Under the pieces are notes generated by a model that saw only the letters and a list, made by a program, of their open reading frames with translations, did not search any database and was not told where the DNA came from. Shown piece after piece: positions 9,187-16,855 of a stretch of 51,517 nucleotides of DNA. Origin of the DNA: Deltaproteobacteria bacterium. Lineage in GTDB: Bacteria > Desulfobacterota > Desulfobulbia > Desulfobulbales > JAGXFP01. A program made the translations under genes and the position numbers. The number at the start of each line of letters is the position of its first letter. Position 1 is the first letter of the stretch. The stretch covers positions 1 to 51,517 of the forward strand of contig JAGVGT010000033.1 of NCBI GenBank assembly GCA_020056965.1. The letters are read 5' to 3'.

Positions 9187-10130
9187 GACTTTTTCTCCTC
9201 CTGCTTCGGCTCCGGTTTTTCCGCGCCGACCCCAGCCTTTTTACGGTTGGCCAGCAGGTAGAACCCGGTGAACAGGGCCGGCCAGATGGTCAACACCATC
9301 GGCACGATGGTCAGGAAATCCTTGACGTAGGAAATGATCGGTTCGTTGCCCAGGTTGGTGTTGAACCCGAGCTGCTCGAAGGGCACATCCGACATGTACA
9401 TCCAGGCGGTGCCGCCCACTTCCTTTTCTCCGTAGATGTGATCGACATACTTGTCGGGATTGTTGCGGATCCGCTCATGGCCGAGATTGATCAGGTCATC
9501 GCGATGACCGAAGGTCATGACCTCCTGGGGGCAGGCCTCGACGCAGGCCGGCGGCCGGCCGAATTTTAACCGGGTGTCGTAGCACATCACACATTTCTTG
9601 ACCACCGGATTAATGACGCTGGAGTAGCTGTAGGCCGGGACATAAAAGGGACAGGCGACCATGCAGGTCCGGCAACCCACGCAGACCTTGGAGTTGTAGG
9701 CCACCGCCCCTTCGGGGGTCTTGGTGTAAGCGTTGACGAAACAGGAGGTCAGACAGGCCGGTTCGTTGCAGTGGTTGCACTGGAACTTGCGGAAGACCGG
9801 GCCGCTCTTGCGGTCGGTCTGATCGTAACGGTTGACCACGGTATAGGCCCTTTCGCTGGTCCTCCGCTGCTGACCGTTTTCGCGCTCCTCAAAGACCGAC
9901 AGGTCGTCGAAGGGCTTGTCCGGGGCCGGCAGCCCCTGCTCTTTGTTGCAGGCCGCCTCACAACTCCGGCACCCCACGCAGCGGGTGAAATCCACCAGCA
10001 CCCCCATGCTGTTCGGGTAGCCACCGAAAGTGCCGCTGGCCGCCGCCGGTTTTGGCGCGCCCGTCGCGGCCGCCGCCAATCCGGTGGCCAGCCCGCCTTT
10101 CAGAAAATTTCTGCGGTTAAAATTCTTCAT
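9183..10130 (-). CDS. HybA-like periplasmic four-cluster ferredoxin, Tat-exported
   Basis: 315 residues. It begins with a Tat signal (NRRNFLKGG, then an alanine-rich stretch) and has four cysteine groups for 4Fe-4S clusters: CVGCRSCEAAC, CNHCNEPACLTSC, CVGCRTCMVAC and CVMC...CVEAC. A single C-terminal membrane helix near residues 272-295 (FLTIVPMVLTIWPALFTGFY) is followed by a charged tail. Tat signal, four clusters and C-terminal anchor are the HybA layout. An AGGAGAGG ribosome site precedes the ATG. It lies 50 bp after the cytochrome gene and overlaps the NrfD/HybB-like gene. Inferred function: electron relay between the pentaheme cytochrome and the quinone-binding subunit. Confidence 0.92.
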   Translation of the reverse strand: MKNFNRRNFLKGGLATGLAAAATGAPKPAAASGTFGGYPNSMGVLVDFTRCVGCRSCEAACNKEQGLPAPDKPFDDLSVFEERENGQQRRTSERAYTVVNRYDQTDRKSGPVFRKFQCNHCNEPACLTSCFVNAYTKTPEGAVAYNSKVCVGCRTCMVACPFYVPAYSYSSVINPVVKKCVMCYDTRLKFGRPPACVEACPQEVMTFGHRDDLINLGHERIRNNPDKYVDHIYGEKEVGGTAWMYMSDVPFEQLGFNTNLGNEPIISYVKDFLTIVPMVLTIWPALFTGFYLLANRKKAGVGAEKPEPKQEEKKS

Positions 10131-10180
10131 CTCTTTCCTCTCCTGTTAATTAAGCCGCAATGATCCGGAATTTAGTTCCA

Positions 10181-10708
10181 TCAATGTCCGCCGGTGGGCT
10201 GGCCCGGCGGCGGGGCTACGATATCGGCCCGAAAAAGGGCGTCCCCCTTGGCGTTCCGGGCGTGGCAGTCCTGGCACCCGGCCGGCCCGCCGTTTTCCAC
10301 ATGACAGGTCAAACAGTTGCGGTGCAGGGCGCCCTTCAGACCCGGCTTGTCGAGATGAAAGCGCTGGCGATCACCATCGAGCGCGGCCAGGTAATCGGCC
10401 TCGAACCGCTTGAGCGGATGACAGTCCCGGCAGGCATAGACGCCGCCATCGCTCCCGCCCTTGTGGCACTCCAGACAGCGGGGCTCCAGGGGGGCGGCCC
10501 CAGTGGTATGGTGATGGCACTTGGCGCATTTGCCTTCGGCCAAATCGACATGCACGGCATGGTTGAACTGCACCGGCTCATAGAACTCGGCCAGACTGTC
10601 CAGCACCACCGTGTCGGGGCCGGTTTCAGCCAGGCCGTTGCCGGCCCCGGCCAGAAAACCCAGCGACCCGATCAAAATCATGAAACTTTTTACCCGTGAC
10701 AATCCCAT
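10181..10708 (-). CDS. Pentaheme c-type cytochrome (class III / c7-like)
   Basis: 175-residue secreted cytochrome. A signal peptide (about residues 1-27, hydrophobic MILIGSLGFLAG, probable cut after GLA) precedes five CXXCH motifs: CAKCH, CLECH, CRDCH, CLTCH and CQDCH. FNHAVHVD before the first motif and HH after it resemble class III cytochromes with bis-histidine hemes. The frame is open to 11011, but the ATG at 10708 has AGGAG 6-7 bases upstream and begins the signal peptide. It is the first gene of the operon with the ferredoxin and NrfD/HybB-like genes. A sigma54-type promoter and an enhancer-like repeat cluster lie upstream. Confidence 0.92.
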   Translation of the reverse strand: MGLSRVKSFMILIGSLGFLAGAGNGLAETGPDTVVLDSLAEFYEPVQFNHAVHVDLAEGKCAKCHHHTTGAAPLEPRCLECHKGGSDGGVYACRDCHPLKRFEADYLAALDGDRQRFHLDKPGLKGALHRNCLTCHVENGGPAGCQDCHARNAKGDALFRADIVAPPPGQPTGGH

Positions 10709-10792
10709 GGCTGCTCCTCTCCCTTTCATTGTCTTGCTGTCGCCGATTTCGCCCCGCCCACCTACCCCGGGGCCACAATTTACTCGACTCAT

Positions 10793-10808
10793 TGCAGATA
10801 TGATGCCA
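10793..10808 (-). promoter_or_regulatory. Sigma54-type -24/-12 promoter of the cytochrome operon
   Basis: Minus-strand TGGCATCATATCTGCA has the invariant GG-N10-GC arrangement and agrees with TGGCAC-N5-TTGCA except at two positions. Transcription would start near 10781, about 73 bases before the cytochrome ATG. The similar elements before ftsH and before the gene at 13335 support the call. Confidence 0.7.
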
Positions 10809-10949
10809 GCAGCCGGACGCCGCCCTCCGTGACAAACCCGGCGCGCCTCCGGGCCAAGATGCAAGTCGGGGGCGGACGCAACCGACCCGGTCTGGACGGG
10901 TGGATTTTTTTTCACCGGGGAACGTGGCCAGAACAAGCGGGAAACTGCA

Positions 10950-11010
10950 GATGTGTGGCATGCAACAGATGTGTGGCGGCAGAAGTGTGGCATGCCACAC
11001 ATCCGCCACA
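10950..11010. promoter_or_regulatory. Enhancer-like repeat cluster upstream of the cytochrome promoter
   Basis: It contains TGTGGCATGCAACA (10954-10967), a near palindrome, and TGTGGCATGCCACA (10986-10999), the core of a perfect 16-bp palindrome (10985-11000). Their centres are 32 bp apart, three helical turns. Further GTGTGGCGG half-sites lie between them (from 10971) and inverted after them (to 11010). The cluster is 146-191 bp upstream of the -24 box, normal for an NtrC-type activator. It sits just beyond the ftsH stop codon. Confidence 0.65.
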
Positions 11011-11013
11011 CTT

Positions 11014-12810
11014 TTAACCCAGCGGACCGATTGCCTCAGGCTGACCAGCCATCAGAAGATCGACCATCCGGCCATCGATGGTCTCCTGTTCCAGGAGCAG
11101 GGCGGCCAGCCGGTGCAGGTGTTCCGCCTTGCCTTCCAGGATGATCATCGCCTCCTGGTAGCAGCTTTCAATCAGCAGGTTGATCTCGGCATCGATGGCC
11201 CGGGCGGTCTCTTCCCCGTACAGCAGCCGCTCGCGCCCGCCGCCCAGGAACCCTTCATCGCCACGGGTATAGGCCCGCGGCCCCAGATGTTCGCTCATCC
11301 CCAATTCGGTAACCATCCGGGTGGCCAGATCGGTGGCGGCCTGCAGATCATTGCTGGCGCCGGTAGTGAACTGATTGAAGACGATCTCTTCGGCCGTCCG
11401 CCCCCCCAGCATGATCTTGATGCGGTTGGTCAGATACTCCTTGGAATAGGAGTGGCGATCATTCAAGGCCACCTGCTGGGTCATGCCCAGGGCGCGGCCC
11501 CGGGGAATAATGGTGATCTTATGCAGGGGGTCGGTGCCCGGCAGCAGCCAGGCCAGGATGGCGTGACCGGCCTCATGGTAGGCGGTGGTGCGCCGCTCAT
11601 CGGCACTGAGGATCAGCCCCTTGTGTTCGGTGCCCATCATGATCTTGTCCTTGGCCTCCTCGATATCGGCCAGTTCCACCGCCGCTTTACCGGTACGGGC
11701 GGCCAGCAGGGCCGATTCGTTCATCAGATTGGCCAGTTCCGCGCCTGTGAAGCCGGGGGTGGTGGCGGCGACCTCCTGGAGCCGGACCTGCCCGGCCATG
11801 ACCAGCTTGCGGCCGTAGACCTCGAGAATCTGCAGACGCCCCTTGATATCGGGCGGCATGATCGTCACCTGCCGGTCGAAACGGCCCGGCCGCAGCAGGG
11901 CCGGGTCGAGGATGTCGGGGCGGTTGGTGGCCGCCACCAGGACCACGGTTTCATTGGACTGAAAGCCGTCCATCTCGACCAGCAGGGCATTCAAGGTCTG
12001 CTGGCGCTCGTCCTGACCGCCGGCGGCCGAACCGGCGGCCCGATGGCCGCCCACCGCATCGATCTCGTCGATAAAGATAATGCAGGGGGCACTCTTCTTG
12101 GCCTGCCGGAAGAGGTCTCGCACCCGCGAAGCCCCCACCCCGACAAACATCTCCACAAAATCAGAGCCGCTGATCGAAAAGAACGGCACCCCGGCCTCGC
12201 CGGCAATGGCCTTGGCCAAAAGGGTTTTGCCGGTACCGGGCGGCCCCTGCAGCAACACGCCGCGGGGCAGACGGCCGCCCAGGCTGGTGAACTTCTTGGA
12301 ATCGCGCAGGAAGGCGATGATCTCGGCCAGTTCCTCCTTGGCCTCGTCGATGCCGGCCACATCGGCAAAGGTCACCTTCGGGCCGCGCGGGGAAACCGCC
12401 AGGGCCTTGCTCTTGGCAAAGCCGGAGTTACCGCCGCCGCCCTTGCGCTGGAAGAACAGCAGAAACAGCCAGGAACCCAGGAGAATCACCCAGGGCAGAA
12501 ACGAGGCCACCCCGCCCGTCCCGGAGCGCCCCGGGGCGGCGGTGATCTCGACCTGCTTTGCAGCCAGCCGAGGCAACAGGGCAGGAACCTCGGGGGCAAA
12601 GGAAGAGAAAGGTTGCCCGCTACTATCAACCCCGCTGATCTCGCCGCCCTTGAGATGCACCGCCCTGATTTCGCCCTGGTCAACCCGGGCCAAAAACTCG
12701 CTGTAGCCCAGGCTGGGCGGGCGAGTCTCAAAGGCGATCACATTGTAGAGCACCAGGCCAACCACGGCCAGCAGCATGAGCAGAAGAAAGTTACGGGTAT
12801 ATGCGGTCAT
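11014..12810 (-). CDS. ftsH: ATP-dependent zinc metalloprotease FtsH
   Basis: 598-residue membrane-bound AAA+ protease that extracts and degrades misassembled membrane proteins and some regulators. Membrane helices near residues 8-27 and 104-120 flank a short periplasmic domain. The AAA+ module has Walker A GPPGTGKT (189-196), pore loop MFVGVG, Walker B IIFIDEID (244-251) and the second region of homology. The peptidase site is HEAGH (412-416). It is somewhat shorter than E. coli FtsH (644), mainly at the C-terminus. GAGGAG precedes the ATG. A terminator upstream separates it from the small membrane protein genes, and it has its own sigma54-like promoter. That context suggests a specialised, inducible copy rather than the only housekeeping FtsH; this is inference. 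Confidence 0.93.
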   Translation of the reverse strand: MTAYTRNFLLLMLLAVVGLVLYNVIAFETRPPSLGYSEFLARVDQGEIRAVHLKGGEISGVDSSGQPFSSFAPEVPALLPRLAAKQVEITAAPGRSGTGGVASFLPWVILLGSWLFLLFFQRKGGGGNSGFAKSKALAVSPRGPKVTFADVAGIDEAKEELAEIIAFLRDSKKFTSLGGRLPRGVLLQGPPGTGKTLLAKAIAGEAGVPFFSISGSDFVEMFVGVGASRVRDLFRQAKKSAPCIIFIDEIDAVGGHRAAGSAAGGQDERQQTLNALLVEMDGFQSNETVVLVAATNRPDILDPALLRPGRFDRQVTIMPPDIKGRLQILEVYGRKLVMAGQVRLQEVAATTPGFTGAELANLMNESALLAARTGKAAVELADIEEAKDKIMMGTEHKGLILSADERRTTAYHEAGHAILAWLLPGTDPLHKITIIPRGRALGMTQQVALNDRHSYSKEYLTNRIKIMLGGRTAEEIVFNQFTTGASNDLQAATDLATRMVTELGMSEHLGPRAYTRGDEGFLGGGRERLLYGEETARAIDAEINLLIESCYQEAMIILEGKAEHLHRLAALLLEQETIDGRMVDLLMAGQPEAIGPLG

Positions 12811-12866
12811 GGCGCTCCTCGTTGGCTGGAGTCAACTCCGGGAAAAATCCCCTCGTTGATTACAGA

Positions 12867-12882
12867 TGCAGAAAGCGGGCCA
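12867..12882 (-). promoter_or_regulatory. Sigma54-type -24/-12 promoter of ftsH
   Basis: Minus-strand TGGCCCGCTTTCTGCA shows GG-N10-GC with two mismatches to TGGCACG-N4-TTGCA. Predicted start near 12855, about 45 bases before the ftsH ATG. I find no obvious TGTKGCA cluster 100-200 bp upstream, which would fall inside the neighbouring gene, so this one is less certain than the other two. Confidence 0.55.
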
Positions 12883-12930
12883 GTCCCGGCTGAAAAGGCA
12901 ATCCCCCACCCCAGCCCCTCCCGGTGGCAC

Positions 12931-12956
12931 AAAAAAGCCCCGGCAAAAGCCGGGGC
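12931..12956 (-). terminator. Rho-independent terminator before ftsH
   Basis: GCCCCGGC (12937-12944) pairs with GCCGGGGC (12949-12956) around a 4-base loop; on the minus strand it is followed by six Ts. It ends the unit containing the small membrane proteins and makes ftsH a separate transcript. Confidence 0.85.
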
Positions 12957-12988
12957 ATGGGCGGAGCAAGATGGAGCGTCAGAGCGGC

Positions 12989-13297
12989 TTACTTGACGCT
13001 GACCGTCTTGGCCCGGTTTAGGTATTTGAAGTAGGCAGGGAAAGAGCCCAGGAAGGCCAGACAGATGATATACTCGACGCCCTTGATGTGGGTATAGAAG
13101 TCGACCATGGTCTCGAAGTCCTGAATCAGACCAATGGAAACCAGGTACTGCCGGGCCATTTCGCTGACCTGCCAATCGACCTTGGCCAGGGCGAAGGTCA
13201 TGGCCGCGACTACCCAGAGACCAATGGCGCCGGCCGCGCCCAGCATGACTTTCAGAGCCAGGGCTGTCCCCTTGGCGGTTGAGGTGTTTGCGTTCAT
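12989..13297 (-). CDS. Small membrane protein, unknown function (102 aa)
   Basis: 102 residues with hydrophobic segments near 14-33 (LMLGAAGAIGLWVVAAMTFAL region) and near 72-88 (YIICLAFLGSFPAYF), a middle segment of about 35 residues containing DWQVSEMARQYLVSIGL, and a basic C-terminal tail. I do not recognise the family. AGGAGAAGG precedes the ATG at good spacing, which supports a real gene. It is the second gene after the sigma54 promoter at 13618, 37 bp after the other small membrane protein gene, and is followed by a terminator and then ftsH. Possible roles are a membrane stress effector, an FtsH adaptor or substrate, or a helper for the cytochrome module. Confidence 0.8.
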   Translation of the reverse strand: MNANTSTAKGTALALKVMLGAAGAIGLWVVAAMTFALAKVDWQVSEMARQYLVSIGLIQDFETMVDFYTHIKGVEYIICLAFLGSFPAYFKYLNRAKTVSVK

Positions 13298-13334
13298 AAT
13301 CCTTCTCCTGGTTGAATTTTATAAGTTCCGCCGC

Positions 13335-13559
13335 TTAGAAGCCGACCGCAGCCAGCCAGTTCCGACCCATCTCCACCACCCCCCCGCCCAGAGCGATTCC
13401 ACTGCACAGGGAGAGGACACCCCAGACTCCGATCAGGGCGGCAACCAGGGTCACCACCACCATGGCGGCCTGGACTACACCATCCTGAAGGTCAAAAAGA
13501 GACTGCTGATCGATCTTACTAATTCCCTTGTCGCGTCCGTCACTGACTGTAGTTTTCAT
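13335..13559 (-). CDS. Small membrane protein, unknown function (74 aa)
   Basis: 74 residues: a charged N-terminal third (KTTVSDGRDKGISKIDQQ), one long hydrophobic segment near 29-55 (VVVTLVAALIGVWGVLSLC) and a short C-terminus. An upstream in-frame start exists at 13673, but it would place the sigma54 promoter inside the coding region. The ATG at 13559 has GGAGG six bases upstream and lies about 47 bases after the predicted transcription start. First gene of a two-gene unit with the 102-residue membrane protein. Family not recognised. Confidence 0.75.
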   Translation of the reverse strand: MKTTVSDGRDKGISKIDQQSLFDLQDGVVQAAMVVVTLVAALIGVWGVLSLCSGIALGGGVVEMGRNWLAAVGF

Positions 13560-13617
13560 CTCCTGCCTCCATCGGTTGATTGCTTTACCGTAATCTTTGT
13601 TGTTGTTTAACCTGTTT

Positions 13618-13633
13618 TGCACAGGCTGTGCCA
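13618..13633 (-). promoter_or_regulatory. Sigma54-type -24/-12 promoter of the small membrane protein operon
   Basis: Minus-strand TGGCACAGCCTGTGCA has a perfect -24 TGGCAC and GTGCA at -12, with GG-N10-GC exact. Predicted start near 13606. An AT-rich inverted repeat TATCTAA/TTAGATA (13688-13706), possibly bendable DNA, lies between it and the enhancer-like cluster. Confidence 0.78.
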
Positions 13634-13772
13634 GAATGGCGAAAACGCTTGAACAGCCAGAGAACGAACACATGCTTACGTATCATCTATCTAATATCGT
13701 TAGATATTAAAAATTCAACTTACCACAATAGCACCCGGGAATATGGGCAATCATCCGGCCACCCCAACGATT

Positions 13773-13867
13773 TGCAACAGAGTGCAACAGGTTGCCACTA
13801 CACAGTTGTCGTGACTGTTGCAGCAATAGTGTGGCAAGGTGTAGCGTCAGGACAGAACAATGCAACA
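13773..13867. promoter_or_regulatory. Enhancer-like cluster of TGTKGCA half-sites
   Basis: Plus-strand TGCAACA (13773), TGCAACA (13783) and TGCCACT (13793) follow at exact 10-bp spacing. TGTTGCA (13816), TGTGGCA (13830) and TGCAACA (13861) come after. These are the two orientations of the half-site that forms the palindromes at 10954-10999. The main cluster is 140-203 bp upstream of the -24 box at 13633, almost the same distance as at the cytochrome promoter. It lies directly after the regulator gene's terminator. Confidence 0.65.
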
Positions 13868-13952
13868 GGTGCCATTAAGACAGCCAGGGGAAAGGAACCA
13901 GCGAGGAATCACCAAGAAGATACTAAGGCGGAGAGACTGGACAGACAGGTCA

Positions 13953-14002
13953 GAAAAAACAGGACCGGCCCGATTGCTCAGAGAAACGGGCAACCGGGCC
14001 GG
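13953..14002 (-). terminator. Rho-independent terminator of the NtrC-family regulator gene
   Basis: A 13-base arm (13965-13977) pairs with 13990-14002 with one mismatch, and the minus strand continues into a run of Ts (complement of 13954-13959). It lies 34 bases after the regulator stop codon. Confidence 0.85.
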
Positions 14003-14036
14003 GGCAATGACCGCCAGAGGCTGGGGGCAACCGGAA

Positions 14037-15896
14037 TCAGGACAAGGCAACTTCGATATTGTAACCGCGCATCTTGCGATAGAGGGTGCTGCGATCAAAA
14101 CCCAGGAGGCGGGCGGCCATGGCCTTATTGCCGGCGGTCTGCCTGAGGATTCTGACAATCCGGGCCTCTTCCGCCTCGCCAGCGATGATGGGGCTTTCGA
14201 GGTGGGGGAAATAATTCCCACCAACCCGGGCCAGGCCGGACTCTGCCCCGGGTTGGAATCGGGCGGACAGATCGCCGGCCTCGAACTGGAAGACCTCCCG
14301 GGGCAGATGCTCGGTGGTGATGGTGGCGCCCTGGCAAAGAACGCAGGCCCGCTCAATGACATGCTCCAACTCACGGACGTTACCGGGCCAGGCATAATCG
14401 CGCAGCACCGCCAGGGCCTGGTCGGAAAGGCCGGTCACCCCCAGGCCGATGCGCTTGCTGAAGCGTTCGACAAAATGGGCCGCCAGCAGTTCCAGATCCC
14501 CTTCCCTCTCCCGCAGGGGCGGCAGGATAATATCCACCACCCGCAGCCGGAAATAGAGGTCCTCGCGAAAATCGCCCTGGTTAACCTTGCGCTTCAGATC
14601 GGCATTGGTGGCGGCGATCACCCGCACATCCACCTTGACCGGGCGATCCTGCCCCACCGGGTGGAAGGTTTTTTCCTGCAGAAAGCGAAGGAGCCGCAGT
14701 TGCATGCGGGAGGAGATATCGCCGATCTCGTCGAGGAAAAGGGTGCCGCAATCGGCCTGGAGGATCCGCCCTTCCCGGTCGCGGTCGGCGCCGGTGAAGG
14801 AACCCTTGCGATGGCCGAACAGTTCGCTCTCCAGAAGATCCTCGGCAATGGCGGTGCAATCGACCTTGATCAGGGGCATCTCCTTGCGGCCACTCTCGGC
14901 GTGCAGGGCCTCGGCCACCAATTCCTTGCCGGTCCCGGATTCGCCGGTGATCAGCACGGCGGTATCGACCTGCCCCACATGTTCGATCATGGTATAGACG
15001 GTCTGCATGGCCGGGCTGACCCCGATCAACCGGTGGAAACGGGAACGCCGCCCCCGGTTCACCAGATTCTCCATCTGGGTAACATCGCGGATCAACAGCA
15101 CCACGCCTTGAAACTTGTCGTGACGGTCCTCCAGAGGGGCCGCGTTGATCTGCAGCACCCGCGCCCCCAGCCCGTTGAAATCGCACTCCACCCGGTGCTC
15201 GTGCACCTCCACCTTCTCGTTCACCACCCGGGCGGCATCCCGGGCACAGGCCTCCCCACAACTGCCGGGCAGAACCGAAACCGGGGCCCCCACCTTGATC
15301 TCGGGCATGTTCTTGGCCCATTTCCGGGCGGTATCGTTCATATCCACCACCCGCAGATCCTGATCCAGGGTAATGATGGCATCGCTGACACTGCGGAAGA
15401 TGGTCTCCAGGTAGCGCCGGTAGCGCTGCTGTTCGTCGAGCAGGCGGGACCGTTCCTTCCAGAGGGCGTGCTGTTGCAGGGCCATCCTGGCGGTGCGCAG
15501 CAACCCCTCCTTCTTGACCGGCTTGGCGATATAGTCGAAGGCCCCGAGGCGCACGGCCTCGGCGGCCGATTCAATATTGGGATAACCGGTGACCATGACC
15601 ATCGGGCAGGTGAGGCCGGACTCCTTGACCTGCCGGAGAATATCGATACCGGAATTACCCTCCAGCACGATATCGCTGATGATCAGGTCAAATTCCTGCC
15701 GGGCAATAAATTGCAGGGCCTCTTCGTAGGTCGCCGCCACTTCGACCGGGCCGTAACCTTCGCGGCTGAGGAACATCTTGAAGGTCAGCCGCAGACTCTC
15801 CTCATCGTCGATAATCAGAATCCGACTGGAGATCACCAGGGCATCATCGGCCCGCTTGGTACCGGCCATTTCTGGTCCGCTGTCACTCATGGTCAT
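14037..15896 (-). CDS. NtrC-family sigma54 response regulator with PAS domain
   Basis: 619-residue enhancer-binding protein. Order: receiver domain (about 20-140; ILIIDDEES, phosphoacceptor in LIISDIVLEGN, KPVKKEG); a PAS domain (about 165-290) with an unusual PGSCGEACARD cysteine pair; AAA+ domain with GESGTGKE, the sigma54-contacting loop GSFTGAD (S replaces the common A), LFLDEIGD and R-finger region; C-terminal Fis-type HTH (NKAMAARLLGFDRSTLYRKM). TTG at 15902 is open, but ATG 15896 has AAGGAG at six bases. It is the natural candidate to act on the three sigma54 promoters between 10793 and 13633. The cognate kinase may be 6522-7826, which is inferred. The PAS cysteines could make it redox-sensitive. 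Confidence 0.93.
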   Translation of the reverse strand: MTMSDSGPEMAGTKRADDALVISSRILIIDDEESLRLTFKMFLSREGYGPVEVAATYEEALQFIARQEFDLIISDIVLEGNSGIDILRQVKESGLTCPMVMVTGYPNIESAAEAVRLGAFDYIAKPVKKEGLLRTARMALQQHALWKERSRLLDEQQRYRRYLETIFRSVSDAIITLDQDLRVVDMNDTARKWAKNMPEIKVGAPVSVLPGSCGEACARDAARVVNEKVEVHEHRVECDFNGLGARVLQINAAPLEDRHDKFQGVVLLIRDVTQMENLVNRGRRSRFHRLIGVSPAMQTVYTMIEHVGQVDTAVLITGESGTGKELVAEALHAESGRKEMPLIKVDCTAIAEDLLESELFGHRKGSFTGADRDREGRILQADCGTLFLDEIGDISSRMQLRLLRFLQEKTFHPVGQDRPVKVDVRVIAATNADLKRKVNQGDFREDLYFRLRVVDIILPPLREREGDLELLAAHFVERFSKRIGLGVTGLSDQALAVLRDYAWPGNVRELEHVIERACVLCQGATITTEHLPREVFQFEAGDLSARFQPGAESGLARVGGNYFPHLESPIIAGEAEEARIVRILRQTAGNKAMAARLLGFDRSTLYRKMRGYNIEVALS

Positions 15897-16260
15897 GGGC
15901 AACTCCTTTCCCGATTATCCGGCCAAGCCGCTTCGCCTAAAACTTCCGCATCGATATTTATAGATGCGGCCCTACCAAGGACATTTACCGGATAGCAAAG
16001 CAACATCCATGCCGCCAGGGATAGCCATACCAAATTTCAGCCTTTTGCACTTCCACAAAATCAGTAAATAATATCTCATCATAAAACTGAAATGCAAAAT
16101 TCCTAATCAGATTGCGGTAGTGTCCACAGAATGCTCTCCCAAAGCGATTCCCAGAGCAAGCGAGACGTGCGGTCGACGGGAGGGGGATGATAATTTATGT
16201 CGCATCCAGGGGCGAATACATGATACACAACTAGAGTTGTCATGTTCACGGGAGGAACAA
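15897..16260. other. Intergenic region with a small inverted repeat
   Basis: 364 bp between divergent genes. Two overlapping weak GG-N10-GC matches on the minus strand (15994-16014) could be a sigma54 promoter for the regulator. ACAACT-ag-AGTTGT (16227-16240) lies 20 bases before the ATG at 16261 and could be an operator. I see no gene here. Confidence 0.4.
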
Positions 16261-16674
16261 ATGCAACTCAATCAATCCGAACTGGAAATGGTCTGCGGGG
16301 GACTGCTGAATGATTTGAGCGGGGTGTTGACCTGGAGATGGGACGACCGGTTCGGGGCCTTGCTGTCCGAGTTCCAGGCAGAGAAGCAAGCCGAGGTCCG
16401 GCTGGCTCTGGAGTCCCACTTTGTCCATCTCTGGGACCGCAAGAGTATCCGCGATGCCCCCATGGCCATCCAAAATGGCGCCGGCCATTTCCTCGATCTC
16501 AGGGACAACCAGTTGCTCTTCACCTCCGCCCCGGCGGTCGGCTCCTTGCTAATTGCCGCCTGGTGGCCCTGGAATGACGCCAAGGCCATCTCGGTGCGAA
16601 TCATCTCTTCCGCAGCCGACAGCTCCCCGCAAAGGCCCTGGCTAATGGGGAAACTCAGAGAACTGTTCCATTAG
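16261..16674 (+). CDS. Hypothetical protein (137 aa)
   Basis: Soluble-looking protein of 137 residues without signal peptide or membrane segment. It begins MQLNQSELEMVCGGLLNDLS and has a tryptophan-rich C-terminal half (LIAAWWPWNDAKAISVRII). The frame is open from 16120, but the ATG at 16261 has GGGAGGAACAA directly before it and is clearly the start. I do not recognise the family. It stands alone, divergent from the NtrC-family regulator, with an inverted repeat just upstream of the ribosome site. Confidence 0.72.
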   Translation: MQLNQSELEMVCGGLLNDLSGVLTWRWDDRFGALLSEFQAEKQAEVRLALESHFVHLWDRKSIRDAPMAIQNGAGHFLDLRDNQLLFTSAPAVGSLLIAAWWPWNDAKAISVRIISSAADSSPQRPWLMGKLRELFH

Positions 16675-16855
16675 CAGTATTTTCTCCCGGCCGTTTTCTT
16701 TCGCATCCCGCCTTTTCCTTTCCCGCTAACCGCTCCTCTTCCCTGCGCCCGCCGGTAATGCTGGTAACCTTGAGGCGATTATCATATTATGGTTTCCACA
16801 ATTAGAATGACCGCGAGCAACATCCCCCTTCCCTATTACGGATGCTGGAGAACAG

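Noticed and set aside
10829..11017. Small open frames across the TGTGGCA repeats
   Set aside because: The repeats produce cysteine- and histidine-rich nonsense on both strands. Position, palindromy and phasing fit a regulatory site better.
15994..16014. Sigma54 promoter for the NtrC-type regulator itself
   Set aside because: Two overlapping GG-N10-GC matches exist, with good TTGCT at -12 but weak -24 boxes, and no TGTKGCA cluster lies upstream. Too weak to call alone.
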